Shown piece by piece: positions 11,651-23,859 of a stretch of DNA of 64,000 bases. Every line of letters begins with the position of its first letter. The first letter of the stretch is position 1. The position numbers and the translations under genes were made by a program. The notes under the pieces were generated by a model. The model saw nothing but the letters and a program-made list of their open reading frames with translations, had not been told where the DNA came from and searched no databases. Source of the stretch: Timema cristinae (lineage: Eukaryota; Arthropoda; Insecta; Phasmatodea; Timematidae). Where the stretch lies: positions 46,293,993 to 46,357,992 of the forward strand of contig JBCFYV010011164.1 in assembly GCA_039000515.1 (NCBI GenBank). Reading direction: 5' to 3'.

Positions 11651-12025
11651 ATTGGTCATAGTTCGAATTATGATTTGGATCATAGTACCGTTTAAGATGG
11701 TACTCCTCGAACCGGAACAGGAACCAGAACCCTAAAACACTATTCTGAAGAACTGGAACCGGAATTGGAACCGTTCAATAATGTTAGGTTCATAAAGTTC
11801 TAAAAGATTCTTAAAGGAATCTAGTTTTACAGAATTGTATATGTTAAAGGAAAAGTAGATTCTCCATAAGAATAGAGTCTATTCTAGGTAAAGTCGACTC
11901 TCACTAGTCTTTTTAGTAAAAGTTGATTAAAAGGAAAAGTGATGAATTTTGATCAACATTTACTAGTCAGAGTGACTGTACCTAGGGAAAGTATACTCTT
12001 ACTACCTTGAGTTAGTAAAAGTTGA

Positions 12026-12049
12026 CTAACCTAACCTAACCTAACCTAA
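12026..12049. repeat. Interstitial telomere-type repeat (CCTAA)4
   Basis: Four perfect CCTAA units sit just inside the left foldback arm. The pentamer is the complement of TTAGG, the ancestral arthropod telomere repeat. Confidence 0.85.
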
Positions 12050-12119
12050 AAAACACACTGAAACTAATTAATCAAAAACACACTGAATCCTTGGTCACTG
12101 TTGAAAACCACAACAAATG

Positions 12120-12950
12120 GACGAGTGATCAAATAAAACAACAGTAAACAAATAGAGCTGGGATATTCAAAACAAAATGTGCGCGTGAAGTTGCATGTGG
12201 AGAGCAACATCTGGACGAGTGATCAAAGAAAACAACAGTAAACAAATAGAGCTGGGATATTCCAAACAAAGATGTGCGCGCGAAGTTGCATGTGGAGAGC
12301 AACATCTGGACGAGTGATCAAAGAAAACAATAGTAAACAAATAGAGCTGAGATATTCAAAACAAAGATGTGCGCGTGAAGTTGCATGTGGAGAGCAACAT
12401 CTGGACGAGTGATCAAAGAAAACAACAGTAAACAAATAGAGCTGAGATATTCAAAACAAAGATGTGCGCGTGAAGTTGCATGTGGAGAGCAACATCTGGA
12501 CGAGTGATCAAAGAAAACAATAGTAAACAAATAGAGCTGAGATATTCAAAACAAAGATGTGCGCGTGAAGTTGCCGTGGAGAGCAACATCTGGACGAGTG
12601 ATCAAAGAAAACAACAGTAAACAAATAGAACTGGGATATTCAAAACAAAGATGTGGCGTGAAGTTGCATGTGGAGAGCAACATCTGGACGAGTGATCAAA
12701 GAAAACAAAGTAAACAAATAGAGCTGAGATATTCAAAACAAAGATGTGCGCGTGAAGTTGCATGTGGAGAGCAACATCTGGACGAGTGATCAAAGAAAAC
12801 AAAGTAAACAAATAGACTGGATATTCAAACAAAGATGTGCGCGTGAAGTTGCATGTGGAGAGCAACATCTGGACGAGTGATCAAAGAAAACAACAGTGAA
12901 CAAATAGAACTGGATATTCAAAAAACCTGAGTTGCATGTGGAGAGCAACA
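12120..12950. repeat. 95-bp tandem array, about 8.5 copies
   Basis: The unit runs from GTGATCAAAGAAAACAACAG through GAGCTGGGATATTCAAAACA, AAGATGTGCGCGTGAAGTTG and CATGTGGAGAGCAACATCTG to GACGA. The first and last copies are diverged. Several internal copies lack one or two bases (for example GTGTGGCGTG, AATAGACTGGATATTC). Both strands show apparent frames of about 70 residues that are by-products of the repeat. Confidence 0.9.
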
Positions 12951-13929
12951 GCGCGGAATCAACTTTTACTAAACCACAGCAGGCATAGTTAACTCTTCCT
13001 AGGAAAAGTTGATCTGTTTATTCTCTGTTTCTTCTCAATCAACTTTTACTGATACTTTTAGTAAGAGTGCCTTTACCTAGCCGAGTCAATTCTCCCTAAC
13101 AATCTACTTTTCCTGTAACATATATAAGTTTGACATGTTGCACACATTTTTCTTTTCTTTCCTAATATTAGTTCAATTTGAAATGTGTTACCTCATTCCT
13201 CAGTAAGTTCTGAAAAGGTTGATCTATTTTAGTTTACTGCTTTGTTTGAAACCTCTTTTTTAAGGTGATTAGAAAAGAGTTATTGAGCCCTTGGCTATAT
13301 ACACTAATGTTAGATTCCGGAGGAATGTCGTGACTGTCACATTGTTCACTGTTTTCTCACTTTAATGTTTAAGCTAGAGGTGTATTTAGCTTTGATAGAC
13401 CGCAGAGAAATTATCTCTTTTGGACAAGCAGTCTAAGTCTAGTGCACTTAGTACTTCCTGGAAAGGAAAACTGATAAACTGGTGATTGGTTGAACAGCTT
13501 ATAATAGCGGGAAAAGGGAGATAGAGTGGGGCAAAATGCAAATGCAGAGGTGATTATTTTTGTTGTTAGTAAGTGGTTTAAATAATATTATTGATGGGTT
13601 AACGTTACTGAAAACTCTGTTCAGAAGTTTTTTGACTATGCGATTGAAGGTGACAGATCAAGATTCACTATTGTTATTAGGGTACGTTATAATATTTTTT
13701 TAAACTAACAATATTTTTGATCTAGAGTATTATTTCCAAAGTGGTTCTCCACTCTCCTTCCATGCATATGCGGATACACTTCTCTAAATATAAAAAATAA
13801 CCTTCCACATTCATTAAAAACAATTATTGAATCTAGTACATTGACGTAGTCCAAATTGATAGAAATATTTTGTGCTAAAAATATTTAAAAAAACAGAACA
13901 CTATCATGAACCGAAAATAACCAGAACAT

Positions 13930-14027
13930 TTAATTGCTCTAACCGGAACCAGAACCGGAACCTTTAAAATGTTTGTTTGAGAACAGGAACTGGAACCAGA
14001 ACCGATAAAAATTTGTTTGACTCCCTG
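13930..14027 (-). mobile_element. hAT-type terminus with GGTTCC iterations
   Basis: On the minus strand a terminus CAGGGAGTCAAACAAATTTT starts at 14027 and runs into repeated GGTTCYGGTTCC motifs (13938-14005). A second block of GGAACC motifs lies at 11705-11780 beside the hAT relic. hAT elements often carry such subterminal transposase-binding repeats. The opposite end was not found. Confidence 0.4.
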
Positions 14028-14039
14028 CTCCTTACAAAC

Positions 14040-15155
14040 TGCAATATAATTCCTACATATCAGCCATAATATTTTACTCTTCACTTTGATTATTCTTGGA
14101 AACTACGAATTTCTTCTTCAATATATATATTTTTTATTCATATTAGTAGAATTCGACATAATGTTTATCATATAGGCCTACCGGTTTAACTAAATACACA
14201 AAATTATTAATATGATTTCGAGTATGTGGCCAATAGCAGATACAGGTCTGCTCTCTAAATTGTTAAGGTCTGTTCATTAAATTGTTCAGGTATACTCACT
14301 TTGGTTTAGACAGTCTCACAAATTCGTGGATCTCCTCCACCGATCCGTTCTCAATAGCTACAAACAGGAATATACTAATTACTGTCTGGAATACCCAACG
14401 GTTAAATTATTTTAGATTGAGTAACGAGTTATATGCTCACTTAATGACCTTTAAAGGAAATTATGGCGTTGAGTTGTTGGCGGAGATCCCCTTTTAGACC
14501 ATCGACAGATGCACCTTGGTGATATCCAGTTCCTGATCGGTAACTAGCAAAAACCTTAGGGTAGAAAAATGCTCCATTTGTCATCCAAGACTGCAAGTAT
14601 GCGGCGTCCGAAGCGTGTATTTATCCTTTTCAATCCCGTAACTTTATAGCTTCTTCCTAAATCGGCCATTTTCTCTGATCTCTGTTGAGCTTATATTGCT
14701 AAGCGGTAAAGCAGTGTGCACGTTTGATGTTTTAAATACGTTGTAGATGTATTGATGACTGCTAATGATTTCATATTGAAGGCTACCCATAATTATACTA
14801 CACAACTCAAATTTTTTTCGGAAAAATGTGGCAATCCTCCCATGAGGTATCAAAGATTTGACAATCAAGTGTTATAAAAATTAGGCCTACATGCGTTATC
14901 CGGACAAGTTAATTATTTCACAGATTGAGTACCACAAATTCTGAGCAATGGTTGAAGCGTGTCCATCCGGGGAGGTCTTTGACAAACCACTCAGATATAC
15001 AAAAAAAAACACTCATCTACTGATTATACCTCTCGGCTTTTTTACTCGGCTATTAGTTGAACACTTAAATTACTCTGCTACTGGATGATCCTCTATACAA
15101 CTCGTTCACTAGATAACCCCTAAAGAGTACGCATCGTAATATTTAGCATCCTGAA
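14040..15155. other. No gene recognised
   Basis: Short frames only. Nothing here resembled a known family or paired transposon end. Confidence 0.45.
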
Positions 15156-15164
15156 TTAAGGTTC

Positions 15165-16135
15165 TGTATTGCTCAGTGGTAGAGAATTGGCATGCTAAGC
15201 CAAAGGTCTTATGTTAAATTCCAGTGTCAAGGTGTTATTTTTCAACTAATGAGGGGTGGCGTCGGGTTGGGGTTGAAAGCTTATAGGCTTGAGATAAATT
15301 TTCGCCTTTGTAGCGACTGCCCTAACTCGGATAGAACAAACTGCTTCCTGCCCCTGCCTGTGAGTGGGATGCTCCTCGTCCAGTAATCCTGACAGATTGC
15401 CTCCTCGGGACGGCCTCTAGGCAAAGTTCAGAGGGTTTACCCGATGGGTGGCTAAATCTCTGTCGAGATCATATTTGTGGAGGTGAATGGGAGGGCCCCC
15501 TTCCGACCCCTACTCGCCACACACTAGGTTGTTGGTAGCTAGTATCTTCCTGGATAGCTGCTCAGTCCACTTTCACGAGCTCCCCACTGGGCAGATTAGG
15601 TTGAAAGCCTTTTTAGAGTGATTCATAAGGCAAGAAGCCTGATCTTCTTTGAGGGCCTAAACGAAGTGAATTAGGTAAAAATCCTTTTTATGGTGATTCC
15701 TAAGATCTAGTAGAGACTTCCAGTAGGGCAGCTTAGATTAAAACCCTCTTTGAGTGAGAGTGATTCTTAGGCTCTGTATTAACTCTCTGACGTGAGTGTC
15801 CAGCACTCACAGAAGGAGGAGCCAACTCCTCTCGCTGATGAAAGCTGGCTAAGGCGAAGGATTTTGCCTAGCTGTCCAGGGATGAAAGAGATCGTTGGCA
15901 GGCACGGGGTCATCGGTTCCTAAATTGCTCATTGCCCACTGCGCGTGTTTATGTGCGTGGCTACGCTCAGAGTACACAGCCATTATGGGTTAGAGGAGCC
16001 TTGAGAGAGGCATCTGTTCTCCAGACACTGGCGACCAGACCCCTACACGGAAAAGGGATTTCCCACTTTGAAAAGTCACTGAATTATTTAAGGTGGTGGT
16101 GTGTTGACGTAGTTGTATTCTTTAATATTCCTTAA
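15165..16135 (+). other. GC-richer block with tRNA-like start and three internal subrepeats
   Basis: It opens with TTGCTCAGTGGTAGAGAATT, a good tRNA-type box A, with a weak box B about 45 bases on. It then continues for nearly 1 kb at higher GC than the surroundings. Three diverged copies of an ATTAGGTTGAAAGCC-TTTTTAGAGTGATTC-TAAG unit lie at about 15592, 15672 and 15735. No long frame exists. It could be an unusually long SINE, a LINE leader or other repeated DNA. I do not recognise it. Confidence 0.35.
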
Positions 16136-16139
16136 TGTA

Positions 16140-19100
16140 CTATTTAGCATGGCGTCTTACTAAGCGTACTAGCTACATACCAACTTACGCTAATGTGTAT
16201 GGACTAAGGAATGTCAAATATAAAGAAATATATTAATGGTCCTTACTCTCTAAAATGCGTTTTCAGCTTGCTACGTTCTGATAGTGACAATATTTGACAC
16301 CATTACTGAAGTACAGATCATGAGTATAGCATTAGATACATTTAACTATAACGCCGAACGCTTTTCAATGATACTATATATTTTTTAGTGTTGGAAAGTA
16401 TAATCTATCTCGTACTGTTCGATGTTAGATTTATTTTAGAGACTAAATGTTGATCTTATAAAACATAGGCTATCAGCGGGAATGTTAAGTAAATTACATA
16501 CTTCTTCAGTACGTGAGGAACCCGTGAAAAGTACTTTTGGTGCAGCTACGCATAATGTTGGTGCCCGGTGCCAACGCTGGGGAAATCTCTAGCCAAATAG
16601 AAATAATAAATGTATGTGCCTGCGTGATCTGCGCGCCCGCGATAGATTGAAGAAGTTGACATTGAAAAGGGAGACGACGATTGCCAACATAAGTGAGGAG
16701 CAAAGCATTATTTAACTCATATTTCTAAGTGTAATTTGTTTTATTAGAATTGCTCATCACAATTAAGTTTTATTTTTAATATTGCTATTAATAGCGTTTT
16801 ATTTTATTTTTTAACAAAAAGTTACTTATTTATGAACTTTTTCCCTAAAGTACCAGCGCATAAGTTGGTTCATATTAAGAGCCTTTATAAAAAAAACGAA
16901 CATATCGATACTGTTTTGTTGATAACATTTCACTAAGGTTTTATAGTGTAGAGTGTTTTTTTAGCACCATATCTCACTAACTGTTTTGGATACGTACTAA
17001 TTATGCTACTGTGTTAAGGGCGAGCAAGATTAAAAGTGTACCCACATTAACATGGAAAAAAATAGGAAAAATTGTACAAAGAGGAAATTAGCCCTCATTT
17101 GCAAGTATAAAAGTATAATCTTTATAGGTGAGACACAGATGAATATTGCCTGGATATATAATAAGAGAAATAGAGAGGGAGGAAGAATGAAATGTAAGGA
17201 AAAATTGTTTGGAAAAAGTATGTAAAGAGAAAAAAAATTAGTCGAGTAGAAGATGACCTGCCTTTTTCCACCCTTCTCCACTTGATGGATACATACACAC
17301 CGTCCGATCACCCCTCTACCCTCCCTCTCCTGAGATCCAATGAACTGGTTTGCCTATTTATATACTACTATAGATGTAATATTAAATTTTTCATATATGA
17401 AGGAAGGGTATGGGAGTTGATCCCTCCCCCCTCTAAAAACCTTGTGGTACATTATTTAATTTGTTCTCGTGCATTCCCTGCCGGGCGTATCAGAATATGT
17501 ATTGGGATCTCGGAGCTCTCAAATGAATGTAAAATAACCAATATTGACCAAAGAGAAAATCAATATTTTAATTCTACGTCTGTAAAAATTGATACCATCT
17601 CTCAAAAGTGGCAGCTTAATAGTGAGGTTTACACTTAACGCAACCCGCATTACGCCCATTTAACTTAAGGTTAATCTTATTACCAGGTTTTCTCAAATAC
17701 CAAAATGATTACAATCTTATTCTTATGTCATATTAAAGGTATTAAAACACTGAAAAGATATTACTTATTGCATTTCAAATAAACTCAATGATACAATCTA
17801 AAAATATATTATCTTAATAATTAAACTATTTTTAAATTTTAACATTGTAGTGAAAAGGAAATTGCAATTTTTACAAGTAATGTCTCATAGTTATTGTTTT
17901 ACGTTTCCATTGATACCATTACTATTTTTTTACTATAATGAAGTGAAATCCTTGTAAAACTAAAGTTATGTAAAAGTATTAAAAATCGCGCGTGAGATTG
18001 GTCACTTTACTTCCCGTCTACCATTTATAAACCCTATTAGTGCTTGAAGGTTTTCCTGAAAATATAGCGTGTAACAGAAAAGAGGTTTGGGAGGTGTGGG
18101 AATTGCTCCATGACCATTCTAGTTTTTATCTGAGAGATGTTGGTTGAACGAAAATATTTACGTTAGCAAACTAGTGAAGATTCACAGTTCTTTTAAGCAC
18201 TACGTCTTACTACTCAATTCATAGTTCTGACAATAGTAGATTCAGCTATAATTTCTTGCGTTTTTGGTGTATTTCATGCTTCATATTCTTTTTTAGGTAA
18301 CCAAAATACATAGTTTATACAGAATAGTTCCTAAGCTATAAATTGTTGTGTTTTTATTGGTATCTTTCACTCTAAGCACTTTTTTTTTAAAATATTCGGT
18401 AGCTAAACATAGTCCATGTATTTAAAACACCTAATTACTAAAAGTAATTCAAGCTGCAAAATACCACGTGAATGAAACGAGACCATTAAATGAGTGCATA
18501 ACTGATTTGAGAAATGACAAACTAAACAGCTCCAATAATATATTTGGAGACCATCAGAGATGTACTGTATATTTCCCACTATCACACCCGTTGTACTACT
18601 GCTGAGCACAAATCACAGCGAACAGTTCGCCGTGAATATGGGAACGACCTGAGCTGCTACACACAACACTAGTGTACGTGGTCGTTAATTACAGCAAATT
18701 TCCTGCGCTTGAGCGTGCGTGTCATGCGGGCAAAATGCTTAAGTGGAGAAGTACATTTTACATGTTTACCATTCAACGCCAGTGTTTCCAGCAGCGAATT
18801 TATTCACAAAACGAATGACGGAGCATTTATGGCCCAAATTATAAAAATATAAGAAACAATATAAATAGGCAATTAGGGAAAATAGCAAGATTATTTGCGA
18901 CACCAACCTCATTGGAAAATAATCCCTTGTTATTTGATCCAAATAATTTCAAATGGCATTAATTTAGGACTATTTGGCAAATCGAGGACATAAGTCATAT
19001 TTCGAGAATGAATAATACGTGCATATACAAACAATTTTCAGAAATAAATTAAATTTTTTGTTGGTAACATCAACAGCTAATCACAAAACGGGGATAAAAA

Positions 19101-19190
19101 CAATGATCGTGGGAATACGCGACGTATATTTCGAAGACTTCACTGATTATTCGTGATAGCTGCAATTTATTATTTCAATATAACTTTCTT
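16140..19190. other. No gene recognised, AT-rich
   Basis: A fragment of the family A tail is visible at 16150-16215 (GGCGTCTTACTAAGCG...ACTTACGCTAATGTG). Otherwise only short frames, a pyrimidine-rich patch near 17280-17335, and AT-rich DNA. Confidence 0.45.
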
Positions 19191-19195
19191 AAGGG

Positions 19196-19980
19196 CAGCG
19201 GTTTTCAAGCAAATTATAGTCGAGTAGCCCCTTCTTCATTAACATTTATCCCAAGTACCTTGAGATTTATTATTTCAAAAAAATACACAAATTACAGAAT
19301 AGAAACTATTTTCCCTATTCGTGCGAGTTTTAATACTAATCACCCAACCCAGGGAAATGTATTATTTTGATTAAAACACTTCATGACTTTTTTTATTACC
19401 GTGTCCCATTCGGGTTATACGCAGACGTACTAATTACGCTATTTTTTTTAGGGATTAGGATGGTTAAATTTAGAGGAAGTGTACTCGCATTAGCGTGGAG
19501 GAAGAGTGTAAAACCATATAGGGAAAACCACCCTGACTACACCCGACCTAGATTCAAACCCTGATATCCCCGTCACCGACAGTCTAGTCTGTTACAAGAG
19601 TAGCGCATTAGACCATGGGGCCACCAAAGTGGGTTCTATGACAAATTACCTAAATAATTTACATGTCAGGCTCCAACCATAAATACTTATAATTTGGTTT
19701 AGTAAAAGTTTACAAACTTAAAAGTGCCACTTTGGTCAAATTTACTTGTGGCTTAGGCATAAAAAGACAAAGTACATGCTTGAGTAAACTAAATTATTAT
19801 TTGAATGAAAATAGGCTTGCATAAAACATAAAACAATAATAGTCCATGAAACCCTGGGGCTGGTGTACAAGAACATTAGTTTCAAATCAGGTTAACTTGG
19901 AGTATAAAATAAAAGTCCGCGTTCACTAAATTAGCATTGAGCACTCCTGGGGTACGTGCACCACAGGCTGAAAACCACTG
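19196..19980. mobile_element. Non-autonomous hAT-type element
   Basis: The left end CAGCGGTTTTCAAGC (19196) and the right end, whose reverse complement is CAGTGGTTTTCAGCC (ending 19980), form a typical hAT inverted repeat. Flanking 8-mers CTTAAGGG and CTCTAGCC share only 4 of 8 bases, so the insertion is old or an end is misplaced. A SINE lies inside it. No transposase frame. Confidence 0.55.
19385..19625 (-). mobile_element. SINE family B, antisense, inside the hAT element
   Basis: Tail complement CCGTGTCCCATTCGGGTTATACGC, body AGGAAGTGTACTCGCATTAGCGTGGAGG, box B complement TAGATTCAAACCCTGATATC, and head CATTAGACCATGGGGCCACC. It is nearly full length. Confidence 0.75.
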
Positions 19981-19984
19981 CTCT

Positions 19985-20340
19985 AGCCGATTAAGTACTA
20001 AAACATCGGCCGTGTGTATGGGTCATAAAAATGGTTCCTTTTTGGAAGCTATTCCATGAGGTGTGACGTGGGGACCTTGCAGCCTGACTGCCCTTGGAGA
20101 GGTCGAAGTGAAATTACCCCGTAACAAAGCCAAGGGAAGGTGACACGCTCGTCACTTCCGGTCTGACAAGAGGGAGGCACTGAACACCTCGCCACGCTTC
20201 AAACAGGGGGACATTGATTGATCCGTCCTGCGGGTTCCACTCCCCTATTCACTATCCTCACTTTAAACATCAAAGTGACGTCGCCGAGGTCTTCAATAGA
20301 CTTCTGTTCATCGTCATGGTTGGTGCTTAGAGTCTAACCA
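19985..20340. other. Unidentified, moderate GC
   Basis: This stretch is less AT-rich than its surroundings and lacks SINE or transposon signatures I can name. No frame with family resemblance was found. Confidence 0.35.
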
Positions 20341-20347
20341 GTTAGAG

Positions 20348-21566
20348 CAATTTGTTCCCAACTTGGGGGGCGTGAGGAATTGCCAGGGGTGGGGCGTGGA
20401 ACAATTCTGAAATAACGTTAAAAATCTTACAAAAATTGAAGATATTTTTTATTTAAATAACTTTTCCAAAGTAATTAAGATAATTATTTCTTGTGGTATT
20501 GGCAACACTGCCTACCAGTTGTAATAAATCCGGTGACCAGTCAAAAGTGTGCATGCACGTCTTTGTTTTTAAGCTCGTAAGCCTCAAATCACCCCCCCAA
20601 ACCTCCTCTATATCACCCCTTAAGACAGAAGTTCTCAAACTTTTCAGACCAAAGGAGACCTTGCACCATAAATGATACCTGCTGTAACCCTCATAGCATT
20701 TCTTACACTAATATTATGAACATTCAATAGTGACAGTTAACTTTTGCATATACAGCAAACAGAAAACTCACGTGTTCTTGCAGTACCTTTCAAAAGTGTC
20801 CTTTATTCAGACTGTAAAAAATTGGCAAGCCATTGATACTATTTTATAGTATGAAAAACAAATAATATTTTAAAATGGCCTCACGGAGCCTGAGATAACT
20901 GGCGGTCCCCAAGGGCTTAGTGGAACACGGTTTGAAAAACGCTACGCTCACACCCAATATCGTTTCTGGGGGGGACTGCAGGTCTTATGGAGGGAATATT
21001 TAACTTCGCTCTCTCTCAGTCAAATGTTGCCAAATCTCCTCGCTCTCAGTTATGTCGGAAGGTGGTGTGCTGATGTAAGAAGGAGCTACTGGCAACCTAG
21101 ACTAGCCAGCGTTGCGAAACTTGTCCTATATTTGAGGGGAGATTGACCACACAAAAACTAGAGAATGACAACGCTGTTTCTCCAATAGAAACATGCAATT
21201 ACCTCAGCGATGATATCCAGTGTACCAATGCGGCCACGTACAACAACACCGAGTTTTCAACTTTGAATCTCAGAAAAATTCAATAGCGAGGTCGACTTGA
21301 AGTGGAAAGTGATTTGCGATGTGCTCTGTCGGACATCAAACTCAATATTCAATATCAGATTAAAACAAAGTAGTACAACCATCAAGATAATCTTGTAATT
21401 TTTTTCTACTACTATCATGCCAGTGTTACATTGATTTTATATAAAATAAAGAGGTGACTATAAATAATTTATTATTCCAAGGAATAGAGTATAGGGAGAC
21501 GATGGAATTTATCATGTTGATTATCTACCAAAGGGAGCGTCAGTTGAAAAAGTTTGGGAACCACTG
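20348..21566. mobile_element. Non-autonomous hAT-type element (outer)
   Basis: The left end CAATTTGTTCCCAACTTGGG and the right end, reverse complement CAGTGGTTCCCAAACTTTTT, share the GTTCCCAA core of many hAT ends. The left flanking 8-mer is AGTTAGAG. The right flank, after removal of the adjacent Harbinger-like element and one TTA, is GGTTAGAA, so GTTAGA matches in 6 of 8 positions. A second hAT-like element is nested inside. Confidence 0.55.
20626..20944. mobile_element. Non-autonomous hAT-type element (nested)
   Basis: The left end CAGAAGTTCTCAAACTTTTC and a right end whose complement is TAGCGTTTTTCAAACCGTGT form a decayed inverted repeat. Flanking 8-mers match in only 4 of 8 positions. 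The 0.32 kb interior has no frame. Confidence 0.45.
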
Positions 21567-21571
21567 GGTTA

Positions 21572-22089
21572 CTGTGGATTCACACGTTCAGCGCAGAACA
21601 GAAATGTGGTCACGTGACGAGCTCTAAGCCAATCACAAGATTTCCACTTTTTCAGCGCGGGCTGTTCTGCTGAAGTTCAACTCATCTCTATTTTGTCCGC
21701 TCTGTCCGAGATAGTTCGGCATAGAAGAACCAATCAAATTTCAGAACCAACCCTCTCAAATCAGTGTGCATGCACATTTAACAACACATGCTCTCTACAC
21801 CCAGAAGCTAGCAGACAGCCTCATTTTCCGTTGTGAGGAGATTTGAAATAACCCGTTATTGTAAAGCGTGGGTATCGATGTATTGGATTGTGCCACGACA
21901 CAGCGTTATAATTTGAAAACATCCATCGGGAGAATGATCTAAAATATACGACTATCTACTAGAAAATAAAATCTGTTTATAATCAGCTGCTTTACGTTAG
22001 CGTTGCAATGCATCATGGGTCAACTTAAAGTGTGTGAATTACTGCGCAAATTCTGCTTACTATTTTTCGTCGAACGTGTGAATCAAGTT
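21572..22089. mobile_element. PIF/Harbinger-like MITE with TTA target duplication
   Basis: The left end CTGTGGATTCACACGTTC and right end (complement AACTTGATTCACACGTTC) match in 14 of 18 positions, including 13 consecutive GATTCACACGTTC bases. The 518-bp element is flanked by TTA at 21569-21571 and 22090-22092, the TWA-type duplication of PIF/Harbinger elements. No transposase frame. Confidence 0.65.
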
Positions 22090-22357
22090 TTAGAAGACCC
22101 TGGATTGATTCCCCGCTGTTGACGAATACATATACTAGGCCTATTTTTATGAGGGTTATTCTTGCTCTCCAATTAGTAAGTATCTAGAGACTAGAGTTAA
22201 GTTTGTTTTATAAGGCATACTATCCTGTGTTAAGTTAGTGTGTAAGTCGTTACGTGATATGTGTTTGTTAGGAAAAATGCAAGTTTAGATTTTTATTGAG
22301 AAAGTTTTAAAAATGTGCGAGTAGGCCTTACAGTTTAGGATAAGGAATAAGGAGTCT

Positions 22358-22640
22358 ACCCGCCTCGGTGGCGTAGTTGGCTAACGCGCTTGTCGTGTGA
22401 GCTCGACTGCTGAGGACGGGCAGATCGAGGTTCGAATCTCGGTCGGGTGAACTGGGGGTGGTTTTTCCTTAATGGTTTTCCACTCTTCTCTCTCCACGCA
22501 AATGCGGGTTCACTTCCTCTAATTCAATCCTTCCTTCAATTATTCCTAATCCATTAGCGTAATTAGTACTTAAAGCGTATAACCCGAACGGTAGTAAGAC
22601 GTGGTGCATAAATTATTATTATTATTTATTATTAATAAGG
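22358..22640 (+). mobile_element. SINE family B, reference copy
   Basis: The tRNA-derived head CCTCGGTGGCGTAGTTGGCT has a clear box A, and GGTTCGAATCTCGG is box B. The body contains GGTTTTTCCTTAATGGTTTTCCACTC and CACGCAAATGCGGGTTCACTTCCTC. The tail AAAGCGTATAACCCGAACGG-TAGTAAGACG is the same as in family A, followed by an ATT-rich run. This is the best preserved copy of family B. Confidence 0.85.
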
Positions 22641-23024
22641 AGTCTCATCTAAAAGAAGTGAACCCACATTAGCGTGAAGTGAGAATGAAAAAATCCACCA
22701 TAATATATCAATATCGTTATTTGGCCTCCCCTACACCGATATCTTCACCAACGACGATGAAGTGAAATGTGAGTCAAACGCCTTTTTTGATGGTAGCTAC
22801 GACAATTCGCCTCCGCCCTCCTTTTCACAGAATTGTTGATGATGTCTCTGTTTAATATAAGATAAAAACTTCGAAATCAGTCACGAACAATTCTGAATTT
22901 TGACTGTATTTATAAGTTAATTTATTGTTGATCCACAAGTTAAACATCCCATATATACTTATGTCTTGATCCTGACTTCATCCTTTGGGCAGGCTAGGAG
23001 TTTGGATGAGAATTTTCAGGTATG

Positions 23025-23165
23025 TGCCGTTATTCCTGTGTGCACCGGCTGACGGGTATACTTTATTCCGTTATTCGTGTGTCGGCTGACGGTATACTTT
23101 ATTCGTGTTCGTGTGCACGGTGACGGGTATACTTTATTCCGTTATTCGTGTGCGCCCGTTGATGT
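23025..23165. repeat. 39-bp tandem repeat, about three copies
   Basis: CCGTTATTCGTGTGCACCGG-CTGACGGGTATACTTTATT is repeated with small losses (GTGTCGGCTGACGG, GTGCACGGTGACGG). No function is apparent. Confidence 0.75.
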
Positions 23166-23589
23166 AGCCGGGTTGTAAATGCACTAATATTTGCCATCAT
23201 GTGTAGCCTTATTTACAAACTTAATGTAGAGAAGATGGGTATTTTTATTTCCAAGTTTTGATTTATTCATAATCTACAAAAACTTATAACACCAAGATTG
23301 CTCTGCGCTGATATAGAGTCAATTCGCCATACGAGTGATGGTAACTGACAGCTAGGAGACTATGTAAAATTGGTTCAAATAAGAACACGATTAAAAACCA
23401 ATTGTTTGTTTGTGAAAGTGTTGACTGCCTTCAGATGGTTCGGTGAATTAATGAATGTATGAGAATTGATTTATGTCTCATCATCTTACTTAAATAGCTA
23501 CCTACTCAGCATAGATTTAAACCAACAACTATGTGACCTTTACCAGAGCAGCGCATGCGCAGTAGTTCCCTCAATTCTAGTTTTTTTTT

Positions 23590-23812
23590 AAATTCACGTC
23601 TTATTTCCTGTTCAGGCTATACGCATATGTACTAACTTTGTTAATGAGCTAGGGATGATGAAGGTTGAATTTAGATAATGTGTAACTGCAATGGTGTGGA
23701 GGAAGGGTGAAAACCCATTTAGGAAAAATTGCCCTCAGTACACCCGACTGGGATTCGAACTCCAATCTTCCCGTCAATGGCAGTCTAATCTATTACTAGA
23801 GTGACACGTAAA
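23590..23812 (-). mobile_element. SINE family B, antisense
   Basis: Tail complement ACGTCTTATTTCCTGTTCAGGCTATACGC, body with GGTGTGGAGGAAGGGTGAAAACCC, box B complement TGGGATTCGAACTCC, and head side GGCAGTCTAATCTATTAC. Diverged but complete in order. Confidence 0.7.
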
Positions 23813-23859
23813 AGGTGCATTTAGACTTATGCCTTATTTCATCCAACATTATATGCTCA

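Larger units (their letters stand above)
11838..13135. mobile_element. Foldback-like element with long diverged inverted arms
   Basis: The left arm (11838-12024) and the reverse complement of the right arm (12954-13135) share, in order, TATATGTTA-AGGAAAAGTAGATT, GTAAAG..CTCT.ACTA, AGTAAAAGTTGATT, GATCAAC.TTT.CTAG and TAGTAAAAGTTGA. Between the arms lie four CCTAA repeats and a 95-bp tandem array. Long imperfect arms around tandem repeats resemble Drosophila Foldback-type elements. No transposase frame and no clear target duplication were seen. Confidence 0.55.

Noticed and set aside
12223..12868. Several 70-90 residue frames on both strands
   Set aside because: Successive starts are exactly 95 bp apart and simply follow the tandem repeat.
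22358..22450. Functional tRNA gene
   Set aside because: Boxes A and B are good, but it is fused to the family B SINE body and lacks a clean acceptor stem.
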